Assembly: GCA_002405835.1 (NCBI GenBank)
Contig: DHMO01000043.1
Coordinates: 1 to 64,000 of the forward strand
DNA: 64,000 nt
Direction of reading: 5' to 3'
From: Lentisphaeria bacterium UBA4640
Lineage (GTDB): Bacteria; Verrucomicrobiota; Lentisphaeria; Victivallales; UBA1829
The stretch's first letter is position 1. Every line of letters begins with the position of its first letter. A program made the translations under genes and the position numbers. The notes below the pieces were generated by a model. It made no database searches. It was not told where the DNA came from and saw only the letters and a list, made by a program, of their open reading frames with translations. Positions 51,425-60,076 of the stretch are shown one piece after another.

Positions 51425-53398
51425 ATGAAAGTTATGCATCTTGCATTGTCGGCTCTGGCGATCGGCGCACTCCCCCTCGCGGCGGATGTTCCGGAACTGG
51501 AGAGCCTCGTGCCCGAAGCCAAAGGTTTCGAGCTCATCTACAAATTCAATCCGAAAACGTATCTCCAGAACGGATACGAAATCGACAACGCCGAAGGTCT
51601 CATCGGAAATCTCAAACGAATCGGCTATCTTGTCAAACTCACCGACAAACAGGACAAACAGACCTGGGCTTATGCGGAAATGGATCCCTTCTCCCAGAAC
51701 CTCTCTGCCGTCGGCGTGCCCACTGAAACATCCGGAATCATTGCGGACTATGTCACAAATCTGACAGTCTCCTCCAATGTCCCCGGTGTTGAAACCGGAG
51801 CATTCGAAAAAGGGAACATCGAATTCTGGCAGGGCAATTACGGCGCCAACAACAATAAGAATATCCCCGGCGCGAGCAACGGCAAGTACGATTTCGGCGA
51901 CGGCACCAATGATAAGAGACCCGGTTACGGCTCCATGCAGGTTCACAACTACCTGAAAAAGCAGACCGTTTTCGCCTTCAACAATCACCGCAACGGCACC
52001 CCGGACCTCGGCATCGGCAACAACCCGAAGGGACACCCGGACTGGACCTTCACCGGCGCCTCCAGAAACTACAAAGACGCACAGATCTTTGTAGTCGGCA
52101 AATTCGAAAATCTCAAGAAGCTCCCCGTTGTCCGCGTCGATGCTTCCAAGATCAAATTCACGCCGAGACTGGACCGGGACAACCCCAACTACAAGCCAGG
52201 GGAACCGATGACCTTCACGTTCACCGTGGATTTCGGCAATCAGCAGCTTCCCAAGAAACCCTATTCCTTAAAATGGAAACGCACCGGCGATGACGGCATC
52301 ACCAAATCCGGCATCGAAGTTGTCACTCCGGGGAAGCCGATCACCGTCACCACAAGCTCCGACAAGCCCGGATTTGTCCGCATGGAAGCATGGCTGCTCG
52401 ACCACAACGGTCGTCAGGTCACCATCTCCTATCCCCATCCGTGGGAAAAAGGAAAATTCATCAAGCGCGCAAAATTTGACGGCGGTGCAGGCGTGGATAT
52501 CTACTCCCTCAAGCAGGCGGTTCCCGAACCGGCGGATTTCGATGCGTTCTGGGCAAAACAGAAGGCGAGACTCAACGCCGTTCCGGTCAAGTACACCATG
52601 ACGGAAGTTCCGTGCAAAACCAAAGGCGTGAAGCAGTACGCAGTCTCCGTGGATTGTGCCGGTCCGCGCCCAGTCACCGGCTACCTCACCATTCCCGAAA
52701 ACGCCAAAGACAAATCCCTGAAGGCGGAAGTCTGCTTCCACGGCTACGGAACCAGCATCCAGAGACCGTCCAACGCAACATGGTTCCCGAGAAACGCCAT
52801 TCGATTCGACGTCAACGCTCACGGTTATGACCTCGGAAAGGATGATGCTTATTACAAGGATTTCTTTGAAAAAATCAAATCCAACGGCAAAATCTACGCG
52901 TTCGACCCGAAGCAGAACAGCGATCCGGAGACCGCTTACTTCAACGGCATGGCGCTCCGCGTGATGCGCGCGCTCCAGTTCGTCAAATCCCTCCCGCAGT
53001 GGAACGGCAAGGAACTGAACGTCTCCGGCGGAAGCCAGGGCGGACTCCAGACCATCTGGGCGGCCGGACTCGACCCGCAGGTCACCTATGCGCAGCCCAC
53101 GATTCCGTGGTGCGCCGACCTCGGCGCTCACAAAACCATCAACCGTCTCAACGGCTGGCGTCCGGACTATGTTCCCGCGCTCGACTACTACGACATCGTC
53201 AACCATGCCAAGCGCATCCCGCTGACCTGCAACACCTACATTGAGCGCGCAGGTCTCGGCGACTATGTCTGCCCTCCGAGCGGCGTGACCATCATCTACA
53301 ACAACATCCGGGGTCCGAAAAAGATCAGATTCTGCCAGGGATCCGATCACGGCTTCTCCCTGAATTACTGGCAGTCCTTCACGGTCGAAGCCAAGTAA
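51425..53398 (+). CDS. Secreted acetyl-xylan-esterase-like (CE7) protein with large N-terminal region
   Basis: 657 aa. Signal peptide MKVMHLALSALAIGALPLAA. Residues about 21-345 are an extra region of unknown fold, including an Ig-like segment (KPGEPMTFTFTVDFGNQQLPKKPYSLKWKR). From EPADFDAFWAKQKARL (about 360) the chain matches CE7 acetylxylan esterase/cephalosporin deacetylase: VCFHGYGTSIQRP (oxyanion region), nucleophile Ser in VSGGSQGGLQ, an Asp in LGDYVCPPSG and His in SDHGF. It would remove acetyl groups from plant glycans outside the cell. Start 51425 gives the signal peptide and has AAAGG upstream. Confidence 0.9.
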   Translation: MKVMHLALSALAIGALPLAADVPELESLVPEAKGFELIYKFNPKTYLQNGYEIDNAEGLIGNLKRIGYLVKLTDKQDKQTWAYAEMDPFSQNLSAVGVPTETSGIIADYVTNLTVSSNVPGVETGAFEKGNIEFWQGNYGANNNKNIPGASNGKYDFGDGTNDKRPGYGSMQVHNYLKKQTVFAFNNHRNGTPDLGIGNNPKGHPDWTFTGASRNYKDAQIFVVGKFENLKKLPVVRVDASKIKFTPRLDRDNPNYKPGEPMTFTFTVDFGNQQLPKKPYSLKWKRTGDDGITKSGIEVVTPGKPITVTTSSDKPGFVRMEAWLLDHNGRQVTISYPHPWEKGKFIKRAKFDGGAGVDIYSLKQAVPEPADFDAFWAKQKARLNAVPVKYTMTEVPCKTKGVKQYAVSVDCAGPRPVTGYLTIPENAKDKSLKAEVCFHGYGTSIQRPSNATWFPRNAIRFDVNAHGYDLGKDDAYYKDFFEKIKSNGKIYAFDPKQNSDPETAYFNGMALRVMRALQFVKSLPQWNGKELNVSGGSQGGLQTIWAAGLDPQVTYAQPTIPWCADLGAHKTINRLNGWRPDYVPALDYYDIVNHAKRIPLTCNTYIERAGLGDYVCPPSGVTIIYNNIRGPKKIRFCQGSDHGFSLNYWQSFTVEAK

Positions 53399-53422
53399 AA
53401 AAACGGTTTTTTCTCCGTCCAG

Positions 53423-53447
53423 GCCGGGCGAAATGCCCGGCTTTTTT
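53423..53447 (+). terminator. Rho-independent terminator of the esterase gene
   Basis: gccgggc (53423-53429), loop gaaat, gcccggc (53435-53441), then six Ts. Confidence 0.92.
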
Positions 53448-53467
53448 GTTTTTCCTCGTTTTCGCGA

Positions 53468-53496
53468 TTGAAAAAAATGTGTTTCCGGTGTATCTT
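53468..53496 (+). promoter_or_regulatory. Probable purSL promoter
   Basis: TTGAAA (53468-53473), 17 bases, TATCTT (53491-53496); AGGTGG precedes the ATG at 53535. Confidence 0.55.
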
Positions 53497-53534
53497 ACCG
53501 GATGATTTTTACAACTGAACAAAAGGTGGTCAGA

Positions 53535-56498
53535 ATGGATTACAGAATTGAAATCGCGGTCAAGCCCGAATGGCATGACGCCAGAGGCGAAGCCGCCCTC
53601 AAGAAAATCAACGATTTCCTTCACGGCAACGTTGAAAAAATCCGCACCCGGGACGTCTTCACCGTCTCAGCGGACATCACGAAGGAACAGGCGGAGAAGA
53701 TCGCCGCCGAACTCGCCAATCCGGTTCTCCAGGATCACCGCGTCGGAGAATCCGCACCCGGACAGCCCTTCGACTTCGACTGGATCGTCGCCGTCGGATT
53801 CCGCCCCGGCGTCACCGACAACGTCGGCCGCACCGCGCGTGAAGCGGTCGGCGACATCATCGGCCGCAAGCTCTCACGCTCCGAAGACGTCTACAGCTCC
53901 GTCGAATACATGTTCACCGCAAAGGATCTCACCCGCAAACAGGTCGAAACCATCGCGCACGGAGTTCTCGCAAACCAGCTGATCGAATCCGTCAAAGTTC
54001 TCTCCCGCGACGAAGTGGCGAAGAACGGAATGCCGCTCAACAAGCCGGTCGTCAACGGAATCGGCGGCGGTGAAGTCCACCTCATCGACCTCAATGTCTC
54101 CGATGAAAAACTCATGGAAATCAGCCGTTCCAGAACGCTCGCGCTGACCCTTGAGGAGATGAAATCCATTCAGAATTATTTCCGCACAGCAAAGGACCGC
54201 GCGCAGTACGGACTCGGCGAACCGACCGACGTCGAGCTCGAAGTTCTCGCGCAGACCTGGTCTGAACACTGCAAACACAAAATCTTCAGCGCGGAAGTCG
54301 ATTACACCGACAAGACCACCGGCGAACACGATCACTACGTCTCCCTCTACAAAACCTTCGTCCAGAAGGGCACAAAGGAGATCGCCAAGAAAGTCGACTG
54401 GCTCGTCTCTGTCTTCACCGACAACGCGGGCGTGATCAAGTTCAACGACAAGCTCGACCTTGTCTACAAAGTTGAAACCCACAACAGCCCCTCCGCGCTC
54501 GATCCCTACGGCGGCGCAATGACCGGCATCGTCGGCGTCAACCGCGACCCGCTGGGAACCGGACAGGGCGCAGATCTTCTCGTCAACGTCTGGGGCTACT
54601 GTCTCGGCTCGCCGTTCACCGCCCCGAAAGATGTTCCCGAAGGTCTGCTCCACCCGCGCCGCCTCCGCGACGGCGTTCACAAGGGCGTGATCGACGGCGG
54701 CAACCAGAGCGGCATTCCCTACGGAATCGGCTGGGAACGCTTCGACGAACGCTACATCGGCAAGCCGCTCGTCTACTGCGGAACCCTCGGAACCCTCCCG
54801 AAAATGGTCGGCAAAGTTCCGGGCTCCACGAAAACCATCAAGCCGGGCGACCTCATTGTCATGACCGGCGGACGCATCGGCAAGGACGGCATCCACGGCG
54901 CGACCTTCTCCAGCGAAGAGCTGCACAAGGACAGCCCGGTGCAGGCGGTTCAGATCGGCGACCCGATCACCCAGAAGAAGATGTCCGACTTCATCTATGA
55001 AATCCGCGAACGCAACCTCTACCGTTTCGTCACAGACAACGGCGCGGGCGGTCTCTCCTCCAGCGTCGGCGAAATGGCGGAAATCTCCAACGGCTGCCGC
55101 ATGGACCTCGCAAAGGCCCCGCTGAAATACGCCGGACTCCGTCCGTGGGAAATCCTCGTTTCCGAAGCGCAGGAGCGCATGAGCTTCGCCGTTCCGCCGG
55201 AAAACATCGACGAATTCCTCGCCATGGCGAAAGCCCGCGACGTTGAGGCAACCGTTCTCGGAGAATTCACCGACGACGGCAAGTTCTGCATGACCTACGG
55301 CGATAAAGTCGTCGCCTGCCTCGATATCAGCTTCATGCACGACGGACTTCCGCGCCTTCACCTCAAGGCAGTCTGGGAGCCGAAGCTCTTTGAAGAGCCC
55401 GATTTCGCAAGCCGTTCCGTCAAGGCCGATGTGCTCTCCATGCTCGGCCGCCTGAACATCTGCTCCGGCGAATACAAGGCGCGCCAGTACGACCACGAGG
55501 TCAAAGGTCTCAGCGTCATCAAGCCGTACACCGGCGTCAAACGCGACGTTGCTTCCGATGCGACCGTCTACATGGTTGAACCGCTCACGATGGAAGGCGT
55601 CGTCCTCTCCGCCGGCATCATGCCGCGCTACAGCGACATCGACACTTACCACATGATGGCCTCCACCATGGATGTTGCAATCCGCCAGGCCGTTGCAGTC
55701 GGCGCCGATCCGAACCACCTTGCCGGACTTGACAACTTCTGCTGGCCCGACCCGGTCCAGAGCGAAAAGACTCCGGACGGCGAATACAAGCTCGCCCAGC
55801 TCGTCCGCGCCAACAAGGCGCTCTATGATTACGCGCTCGCCTTCACCGTTCCCTGCGTTTCCGGCAAGGACAGCATGAAGAACGACAGCACACGCGGCGG
55901 ACGCAAGATCTCCATCCCGCCGACCGTTCTGTTCAGCGTCATGGGCAAGATCAATGATATCTCCAAAGCCGTCTCCATCGACGCCAAGCTCGCGGGCGAC
56001 GCCGTCTGCGTCATCGGCGCGACCAAGCGCGAACTCGGCGGCAGCGAATACTTCGCCATGCTGGGCAAGATCGGCAACGACGTTCCGAAGGTGGATGCGG
56101 ATATGGCGAACAAGACCTATGCGGCATACTACAAGGCGCTCAACTCCGGACTGTTCCACTCCGCGATCTCCCCGGCGATCGGCGGACTCGCCATCGCCGC
56201 CGCGCGCGCCACAATGGGCGGACGTCTCGGCATGACAATCAACCTCGACGCCGTTCCGAAGACGGACAAGCTGAACGATCTGGAGACCCTGTTCTCCGAA
56301 TCGAACAGCCGCTTCCTCATCACCTGCGCGAAGGGCGATGTTGCAAAACTGAAAGAAATCTTTGCCGGAATTCCGTTCGCGGAAGTCGGCGAAACCAATA
56401 CAAGCGGCAATCTGGAATTTGTTTCCGCCGCGGGCAAAGTCGACGTCCCGGTGGAAGAGATGGTCGCGAACTACAAAGCCACACTCGCCGGAGTGTAA
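53535..56498 (+). CDS. purL: Phosphoribosylformylglycinamidine synthase PurSL (PurS-PurL fusion)
   Basis: 987 aa. Catalyses the FGAR to FGAM step of purine synthesis. The first 160 residues are two PurS-like units (YRIEIAVKPEWHDARGEAAL... and DWIVAVGFRPGVTDNVGRTAREAV...), followed by PurL: WSEHCKHKIF, ETHNSPSALDPYGGAMTGIVGVNRDPLGTG, VTDNGAGGLSSSVGEMA, and CVSGKDSMKND. HNSP replaces the HNHP of classical PurL, a change shared by other PurSL proteins. There is no glutaminase domain, so a separate PurQ must exist elsewhere. Start ATG 53535 has AGGTGG; a longer frame to 53502 has no support. Confidence 0.95.
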   Translation: MDYRIEIAVKPEWHDARGEAALKKINDFLHGNVEKIRTRDVFTVSADITKEQAEKIAAELANPVLQDHRVGESAPGQPFDFDWIVAVGFRPGVTDNVGRTAREAVGDIIGRKLSRSEDVYSSVEYMFTAKDLTRKQVETIAHGVLANQLIESVKVLSRDEVAKNGMPLNKPVVNGIGGGEVHLIDLNVSDEKLMEISRSRTLALTLEEMKSIQNYFRTAKDRAQYGLGEPTDVELEVLAQTWSEHCKHKIFSAEVDYTDKTTGEHDHYVSLYKTFVQKGTKEIAKKVDWLVSVFTDNAGVIKFNDKLDLVYKVETHNSPSALDPYGGAMTGIVGVNRDPLGTGQGADLLVNVWGYCLGSPFTAPKDVPEGLLHPRRLRDGVHKGVIDGGNQSGIPYGIGWERFDERYIGKPLVYCGTLGTLPKMVGKVPGSTKTIKPGDLIVMTGGRIGKDGIHGATFSSEELHKDSPVQAVQIGDPITQKKMSDFIYEIRERNLYRFVTDNGAGGLSSSVGEMAEISNGCRMDLAKAPLKYAGLRPWEILVSEAQERMSFAVPPENIDEFLAMAKARDVEATVLGEFTDDGKFCMTYGDKVVACLDISFMHDGLPRLHLKAVWEPKLFEEPDFASRSVKADVLSMLGRLNICSGEYKARQYDHEVKGLSVIKPYTGVKRDVASDATVYMVEPLTMEGVVLSAGIMPRYSDIDTYHMMASTMDVAIRQAVAVGADPNHLAGLDNFCWPDPVQSEKTPDGEYKLAQLVRANKALYDYALAFTVPCVSGKDSMKNDSTRGGRKISIPPTVLFSVMGKINDISKAVSIDAKLAGDAVCVIGATKRELGGSEYFAMLGKIGNDVPKVDADMANKTYAAYYKALNSGLFHSAISPAIGGLAIAAARATMGGRLGMTINLDAVPKTDKLNDLETLFSESNSRFLITCAKGDVAKLKEIFAGIPFAEVGETNTSGNLEFVSAAGKVDVPVEEMVANYKATLAGV

Positions 56499-56510
56499 GG
56501 AGAAAAACAG

Positions 56511-56891
56511 ATGAACAAACGTATCCGCAAGAAAAAATGTCTCGGCGAATTCAAGGAACTCGCCTTCGATCTGACCGCAACCTATGCCAAGCTCGAACCG
56601 GAAGCTGCCGACGAGCTTGTCGACAAGATTCTCGCCAAAGCGGGCGAGCTGAACATGACCTGCGGCGGAACCTTCAATCTTGACAACTGCGATCTTCTGT
56701 TCGCAACGGGCCGCATCCGCACGAACGAGGCCGAGCGCAAGGACAAGATGGTTGAATTCTTCCGTTCCATTCCGGGCGTGGAGAAGGTGGAAGCCAGCGA
56801 TTTCTTCGACGCCTGCTACACCCCGATCGAAGACGATGAATGCGGCTGCGGCTGTCACGATCATGATCATGACGATTGCTGCTGCAAGTAA
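56511..56891 (+). CDS. YggL/DUF469-like protein with Cys/His-rich tail
   Basis: 126 aa. The start MNKRIRKKKCLGEFKELAFDL is the typical YggL/DUF469 opening (basic stretch, then LGEF-ELGF); YggL of enterobacteria associates with the 50S subunit. The middle (DELVDKILAKAGELNMTCGGTFN) also fits. The C-terminal 17 residues, ECGCGCHDHDHDDCCCK, are not part of the family and could bind zinc, nickel or copper. It is 12 bases after purSL with AGGAG upstream, so it is co-transcribed with it. Confidence 0.8.
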   Translation: MNKRIRKKKCLGEFKELAFDLTATYAKLEPEAADELVDKILAKAGELNMTCGGTFNLDNCDLLFATGRIRTNEAERKDKMVEFFRSIPGVEKVEASDFFDACYTPIEDDECGCGCHDHDHDDCCCK

Positions 56892-56912
56892 TCTGCAATC
56901 CGGTCAGCAAAA

Positions 56913-56945
56913 AGCCGCCGCGAGCTCAACTCCGGCGGCTTTTTT
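56913..56945 (+). terminator. Rho-independent terminator of purSL-yggL
   Basis: agccgccg (56913-56920) / cggcggct (56933-56940), then five Ts; three or four As on the left side mean it may also stop transcripts from the TA genes on the other strand. Confidence 0.88.
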
Positions 56946-56964
56946 GCTGTACTTGTAATTTTGT

Positions 56965-57321
56965 TCAGTTGCGGGAAACCAGATTTTCCGGCTTTGTATG
57001 AAGAACTTTTGCAAGTTTTTCCGCCGCAGCCATAGTCACAGGGCGTTTTCCCCGTTCATATTCACTCAGCACGGACTGCCGGATCCCCGTCGCAGCTGCA
57101 AGTTGTTTTTGAGTCATCTCATTTTTCAGCCGATAACCGAGAAGAACTCTCCAGCGGTTCGCCTTGTCAAATGCGGTTCGATTTGCATCAAGCAGTTTCT
57201 CTTCGGGAGAAATCTGCGAGACTTCCCAGCGTTGCTTCAAATAATTGATTATCTCCTGCGCATCCACACCATGAATACAAATTTCATTTTGCGTATGGGG
57301 CGTTTTCACGAGAGCCAACAT
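56965..57321 (-). CDS. XRE-family antitoxin (HigA-like)
   Basis: 118 aa. The C-terminal half is a clear helix-turn-helix: LGYRLKNEMTQKQLAAATGIRQSVLSEYERGKRPVTMAAAEKLAKVL. The N-terminal half (EIINYLKQRWEVSQISPEEKLLDANRTAF) is likely the toxin-binding part. It overlaps the RelE-like gene upstream by 38 bases, the toxin-first order typical of HigBA. The DNA-binding domain would recognise the inverted repeat at 57569-57590. Confidence 0.88.
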   Translation of the reverse strand: MLALVKTPHTQNEICIHGVDAQEIINYLKQRWEVSQISPEEKLLDANRTAFDKANRWRVLLGYRLKNEMTQKQLAAATGIRQSVLSEYERGKRPVTMAAAEKLAKVLHTKPENLVSRN

Positions 57322-57556
57322 AATACACCTCCAGTTCCAGTTCTGTTTCAGACAAAACCTGCCAACAGGCTACGTAGTGATACCCTAAATGGCAATGATG
57401 TCTATTATTTGTTAATTTAGAGTAATTCTTCCACGATGGTTGCTCTGGCCCATTGTCAGCAAGATCCTGCTTCAATGCCATATATAAAGCAATCGTTCGA
57501 ACTGGCAATTTTTCTATTTGCCGTTCCAGCTTCCGTTTAATCCTTACCGTCCACAT
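57284..57556 (-). CDS. RelE/HigB-like toxin
   Basis: 90 aa. The chain MWTVRIKRKLERQIEKLPVRTIALYMALKQDL, then HLGYHYVACWQVLSETELELEVYYVGSRENAPY has the RelE/ParE fold pattern: helix pair, then beta strands with a final 'YVGSRENAPY' resembling '~~~~~H~~~YK' of mRNA interferases. Basic residues (R5, K7, K9) and the tyrosines could form the RNA site. GGAG lies 6 bases before the ATG. It forms a toxin-antitoxin operon with the XRE gene; AT-rich compared with neighbours, which suggests recent acquisition. Confidence 0.85.
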   Translation of the reverse strand: MWTVRIKRKLERQIEKLPVRTIALYMALKQDLADNGPEQPSWKNYSKLTNNRHHCHLGYHYVACWQVLSETELELEVYYVGSRENAPYAK

Positions 57557-57568
57557 ATTAATCTCCGC

Positions 57569-57603
57569 ATTTTGTAATATATCACAAAATATTACTTTTT
57601 CAA
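57569..57603 (-). promoter_or_regulatory. Toxin-antitoxin promoter with overlapping operator
   Basis: Promoter on the minus strand: TTGAAA (57603-57598), 16 bases, TATATT (57581-57576). The -10 lies inside an inverted repeat attttgt (57569-57575) / acaaaat (57584-57590). Repressor binding there would block the promoter, as expected for autoregulation by the XRE antitoxin. Confidence 0.72.
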
Positions 57604-57699
57604 GTATCAGGAATACATCTTTTTCCAGGGCTATTTTTTTCTTTCCCGCCCGTTCACCGTTTTTCTTGCCAATCCGGAGAATAAAATTCTCAAATTCCC

Positions 57700-57727
57700 T
57701 TGAAAACTGTTCATTCGGCTGTATATT
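57700..57727 (+). promoter_or_regulatory. Probable promoter of the FabB-like gene
   Basis: TTGAAA (57700-57705), 16 bases, TATATT (57722-57727). Confidence 0.55.
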
Positions 57728-57790
57728 AACCGTGAGATTTGCGCAAAGGATTTTTTGAGAGTATCGGGTAACACCGGGGAAGGATATTCC

Positions 57791-59023
57791 ATGACAGATC
57801 GAATTGTTGTATCAGGACGCGGACTCGTCACGCCGATCGGCGTCGGGCTCGACGAAAATATGAAGGCTCTGAAAGAGGGGAAAACCGGAACCGTTTTCGT
57901 TCCCGAATGGAAAGAACTCGGTCTCGATGCTCAGGTCGCAGGTCTCTCAAACCACGACGTCGAATGCCCCGTTCTCAATCAGAAAAACAAACGGTTCATG
58001 TCCGCCAACTCGAAAATGGCGGTTGCGGCGGCTTATGAGGCTCTCACCGAAGCAGGATTCACCATGGAAAACCTGCCGCATGAAATGGCGGTCATCAACG
58101 GCTGCGGCGGCTCCGCATACTCCGAAGTTTACGCGAACGCAACCACCTACATGGAAACGCGCCGCATCCGCCGCGTCTCCCCGTTCGCCGTCCCGCGCAT
58201 CATGCCCTCTTCCGCAGTGGCAAACCTCTCGCTCGTCTTCGGGCTCACCGGAGAATCCTACGACATCAGCGCGGCGTGCACCAGCAGCGCACAGGCAATC
58301 ATCGCCGGCGCACGTCTCATTCTCTCCGGCGAATATGACATCGTCATGGTCGGAGGCTCCGAAGAGGTCAGCTGGGAACAGGCGCTCGGATTCAACGCCA
58401 TGCGCGCACTCTCCCATTCCTACAACGACACTCCGCAGTGCGCAAGCCGTCCGTTCGACAAGAAGCGCGATGGTTTCGTTCTCGGCGAAGGCGCCGGCAT
58501 TCTGATTCTCGAACGCGAATCCCGCGCGCTTGCACGCGGTCACAAGCCCAAAGCGATCCTTTCCGGGTTCTCCGCGAACAGCAATGCAACCGACATGGTC
58601 GTTCCCAATGCGGAATCCAGCGCGAACCTCATGCGCAAGGCTCTCCGCATGGCAAACCTCGAACCGAAAGATATCGGATACATCAACACCCACGGAACCG
58701 CGACTCCGGTCGGCGACCCCGTGGAAATGGAATCCATCCGCCTCGTCTTTGATGAAACCGCAAAACCGGTCATCAACAGCACGAAATCCATGACGGGTCA
58801 CATGATCGGCGCAGCGGGCGCTGTCGAAGCGATCTTCTCCTCGCTCATGATCGAACACTCGTTCATCTGCCCGACCGCCAACCTCGACGAGCCCGGCGAC
58901 GAATTTGCCTGGGCAGATCTCATCCGCAAAACACGCGAAAACGTTGACCTCAAACACGCGCTGAGCAACAGCTTCGGCTTCGGCGGCTCCAACGCGTGCA
59001 TCGTCTTCTCCAAATGGGAATGA
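57791..59023 (+). CDS. Beta-ketoacyl-ACP synthase, FabB/FabF family (FabB-like)
   Basis: 410 aa. Elongation condensing enzyme of fatty-acid synthesis. Catalytic Cys163 is in ISAACTSSAQAI, the two histidines are in INTHGTATPVGD and MTGHMIGAAGAVE; the end SNSFGFGGSNACIVF is standard. Segments GKTGTVFVPEWKELGLDAQVAG and KRFMSANSKMAVAAAYEAL look more like KAS I (FabB) than KAS II. AAGGA is seven bases before ATG 57791. The stop overlaps the dus start. No acyl-carrier protein or other fab gene lies beside it, so a specialised role is possible. Confidence 0.92.
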   Translation: MTDRIVVSGRGLVTPIGVGLDENMKALKEGKTGTVFVPEWKELGLDAQVAGLSNHDVECPVLNQKNKRFMSANSKMAVAAAYEALTEAGFTMENLPHEMAVINGCGGSAYSEVYANATTYMETRRIRRVSPFAVPRIMPSSAVANLSLVFGLTGESYDISAACTSSAQAIIAGARLILSGEYDIVMVGGSEEVSWEQALGFNAMRALSHSYNDTPQCASRPFDKKRDGFVLGEGAGILILERESRALARGHKPKAILSGFSANSNATDMVVPNAESSANLMRKALRMANLEPKDIGYINTHGTATPVGDPVEMESIRLVFDETAKPVINSTKSMTGHMIGAAGAVEAIFSSLMIEHSFICPTANLDEPGDEFAWADLIRKTRENVDLKHALSNSFGFGGSNACIVFSKWE

Positions 59024-59997
59024 CCGTCTATCCGGAAGATGCGGTGATTCAGGCTCCGCTGGCGGGGCATACCGACATGCCGATGAGGCTGTCGTCGCGC
59101 CGCCACGGCTGCCGCTACGCATTTACGGAAATGATTGATGCGGGTTCTCTCGTCTTCGGCAATCAGAAAACCTTGACTCTGGCGCAGCGTTCTCCTCAGG
59201 AGGATTTTCTCGGAATCCAGCTTGTCGGTTCCGACCTTGACCACCTCAAGCGCGCCGTCGAAATCATCAATGAGCGCGACTACAATGTTCTGGACTTCAA
59301 TCTCGGCTGTCCCGCACCGAAAGTCGAGCGCAAATGCGAAGGCATCGCTTTCGCCCTGCGCCGTCCCGATGAAGCGGTGAAGGCGTTCGAACTCATCGTC
59401 CGAACCTCCCGCATTCCGGTGACCGTCAAAACTCGCATCCAGCACCCGGAAGATCCCGAACCGACCGTCCGTTTCGCCAAACGTCTCGAAGAAGCGGGCG
59501 CGCAGGCGCTGACAATTCACGGACGCGTCATGAAAGCGTTCTATTCGGGTCCGGTTGCATTCCACATCATCCGCGCCGTGCGCGAAGCGCTGACAATTCC
59601 TGTGATTGCGAACGGCGGAATCATGGACGCCGCGTCATGCCGTGAAATGCGCGAAAAAACGGGATGCTCCCGCGTGATGATCGCCCGCGGAGCGCTCGGC
59701 AACCCGTGGATTTTCTCCGAAGTCTCCGACCCGGCGTTTCAGCCGCCGACCGTGCAGGAGTTCGCGGACGAACTGGAACGGCATCTGCATGAAATGACCG
59801 CGTTTTACGGCGAGGAACTCGGTTTCCGCATCGGACGCAAATGCATTCTGGAGTATCTGCGCGGACGCGGCTATCCGAGCACACTCCGCGCCTCGGCGTC
59901 GTACATCGCAGCGGAGGCGGATTTCCAGCGAATGATGGACGAGGTCCGCAAGGGGCCGGTCGGCACACCCGATCCGGCGCGCATGATTCGCAGGTAA
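59020..59997 (+). CDS. dus: tRNA-dihydrouridine synthase
   Basis: 325 aa. FMN enzyme reducing uridines in the tRNA D-loop. Seen: IQAPLAGHTDMPMRLSSRRHG (FMN/substrate entry), the catalytic Cys in DFNLGCPAPKVERKCEG, TVKTRI, LTIHGRVMKAFYSGP, VIANGGIMDA and MIARGALGNPWIF. The length matches DusB-type enzymes. The start overlaps the FabB-like stop (ATGA at 59020); an ATG at 59014 is an alternative. No terminator follows; proC begins 79 bases later behind its own -10. Confidence 0.94.
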   Translation: MTVYPEDAVIQAPLAGHTDMPMRLSSRRHGCRYAFTEMIDAGSLVFGNQKTLTLAQRSPQEDFLGIQLVGSDLDHLKRAVEIINERDYNVLDFNLGCPAPKVERKCEGIAFALRRPDEAVKAFELIVRTSRIPVTVKTRIQHPEDPEPTVRFAKRLEEAGAQALTIHGRVMKAFYSGPVAFHIIRAVREALTIPVIANGGIMDAASCREMREKTGCSRVMIARGALGNPWIFSEVSDPAFQPPTVQEFADELERHLHEMTAFYGEELGFRIGRKCILEYLRGRGYPSTLRASASYIAAEADFQRMMDEVRKGPVGTPDPARMIRR

Positions 59998-60076
59998 TTT
60001 TTTCCAATTCCTCTTTTATTTTCCGCAGATGATGCTATATTCCTTTGTAAAATAATTCAACAAAGGAGAACGCCCC

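Noticed and set aside
53535..56498. Loss of the PurL HNHP histidine as a sign of inactivity
   Set aside because: HNSP with SALDPYGGA is shared by the PurSL subfamily as I know it, and all other motifs are intact.
43492..57556. A defence island made of NERD-helicase, GNAT pair and RelE/XRE
   Set aside because: The three modules are 5-12 kb apart, separated by housekeeping genes (aroA, ackA, purSL), with no integrase, recombinase or further defence genes.
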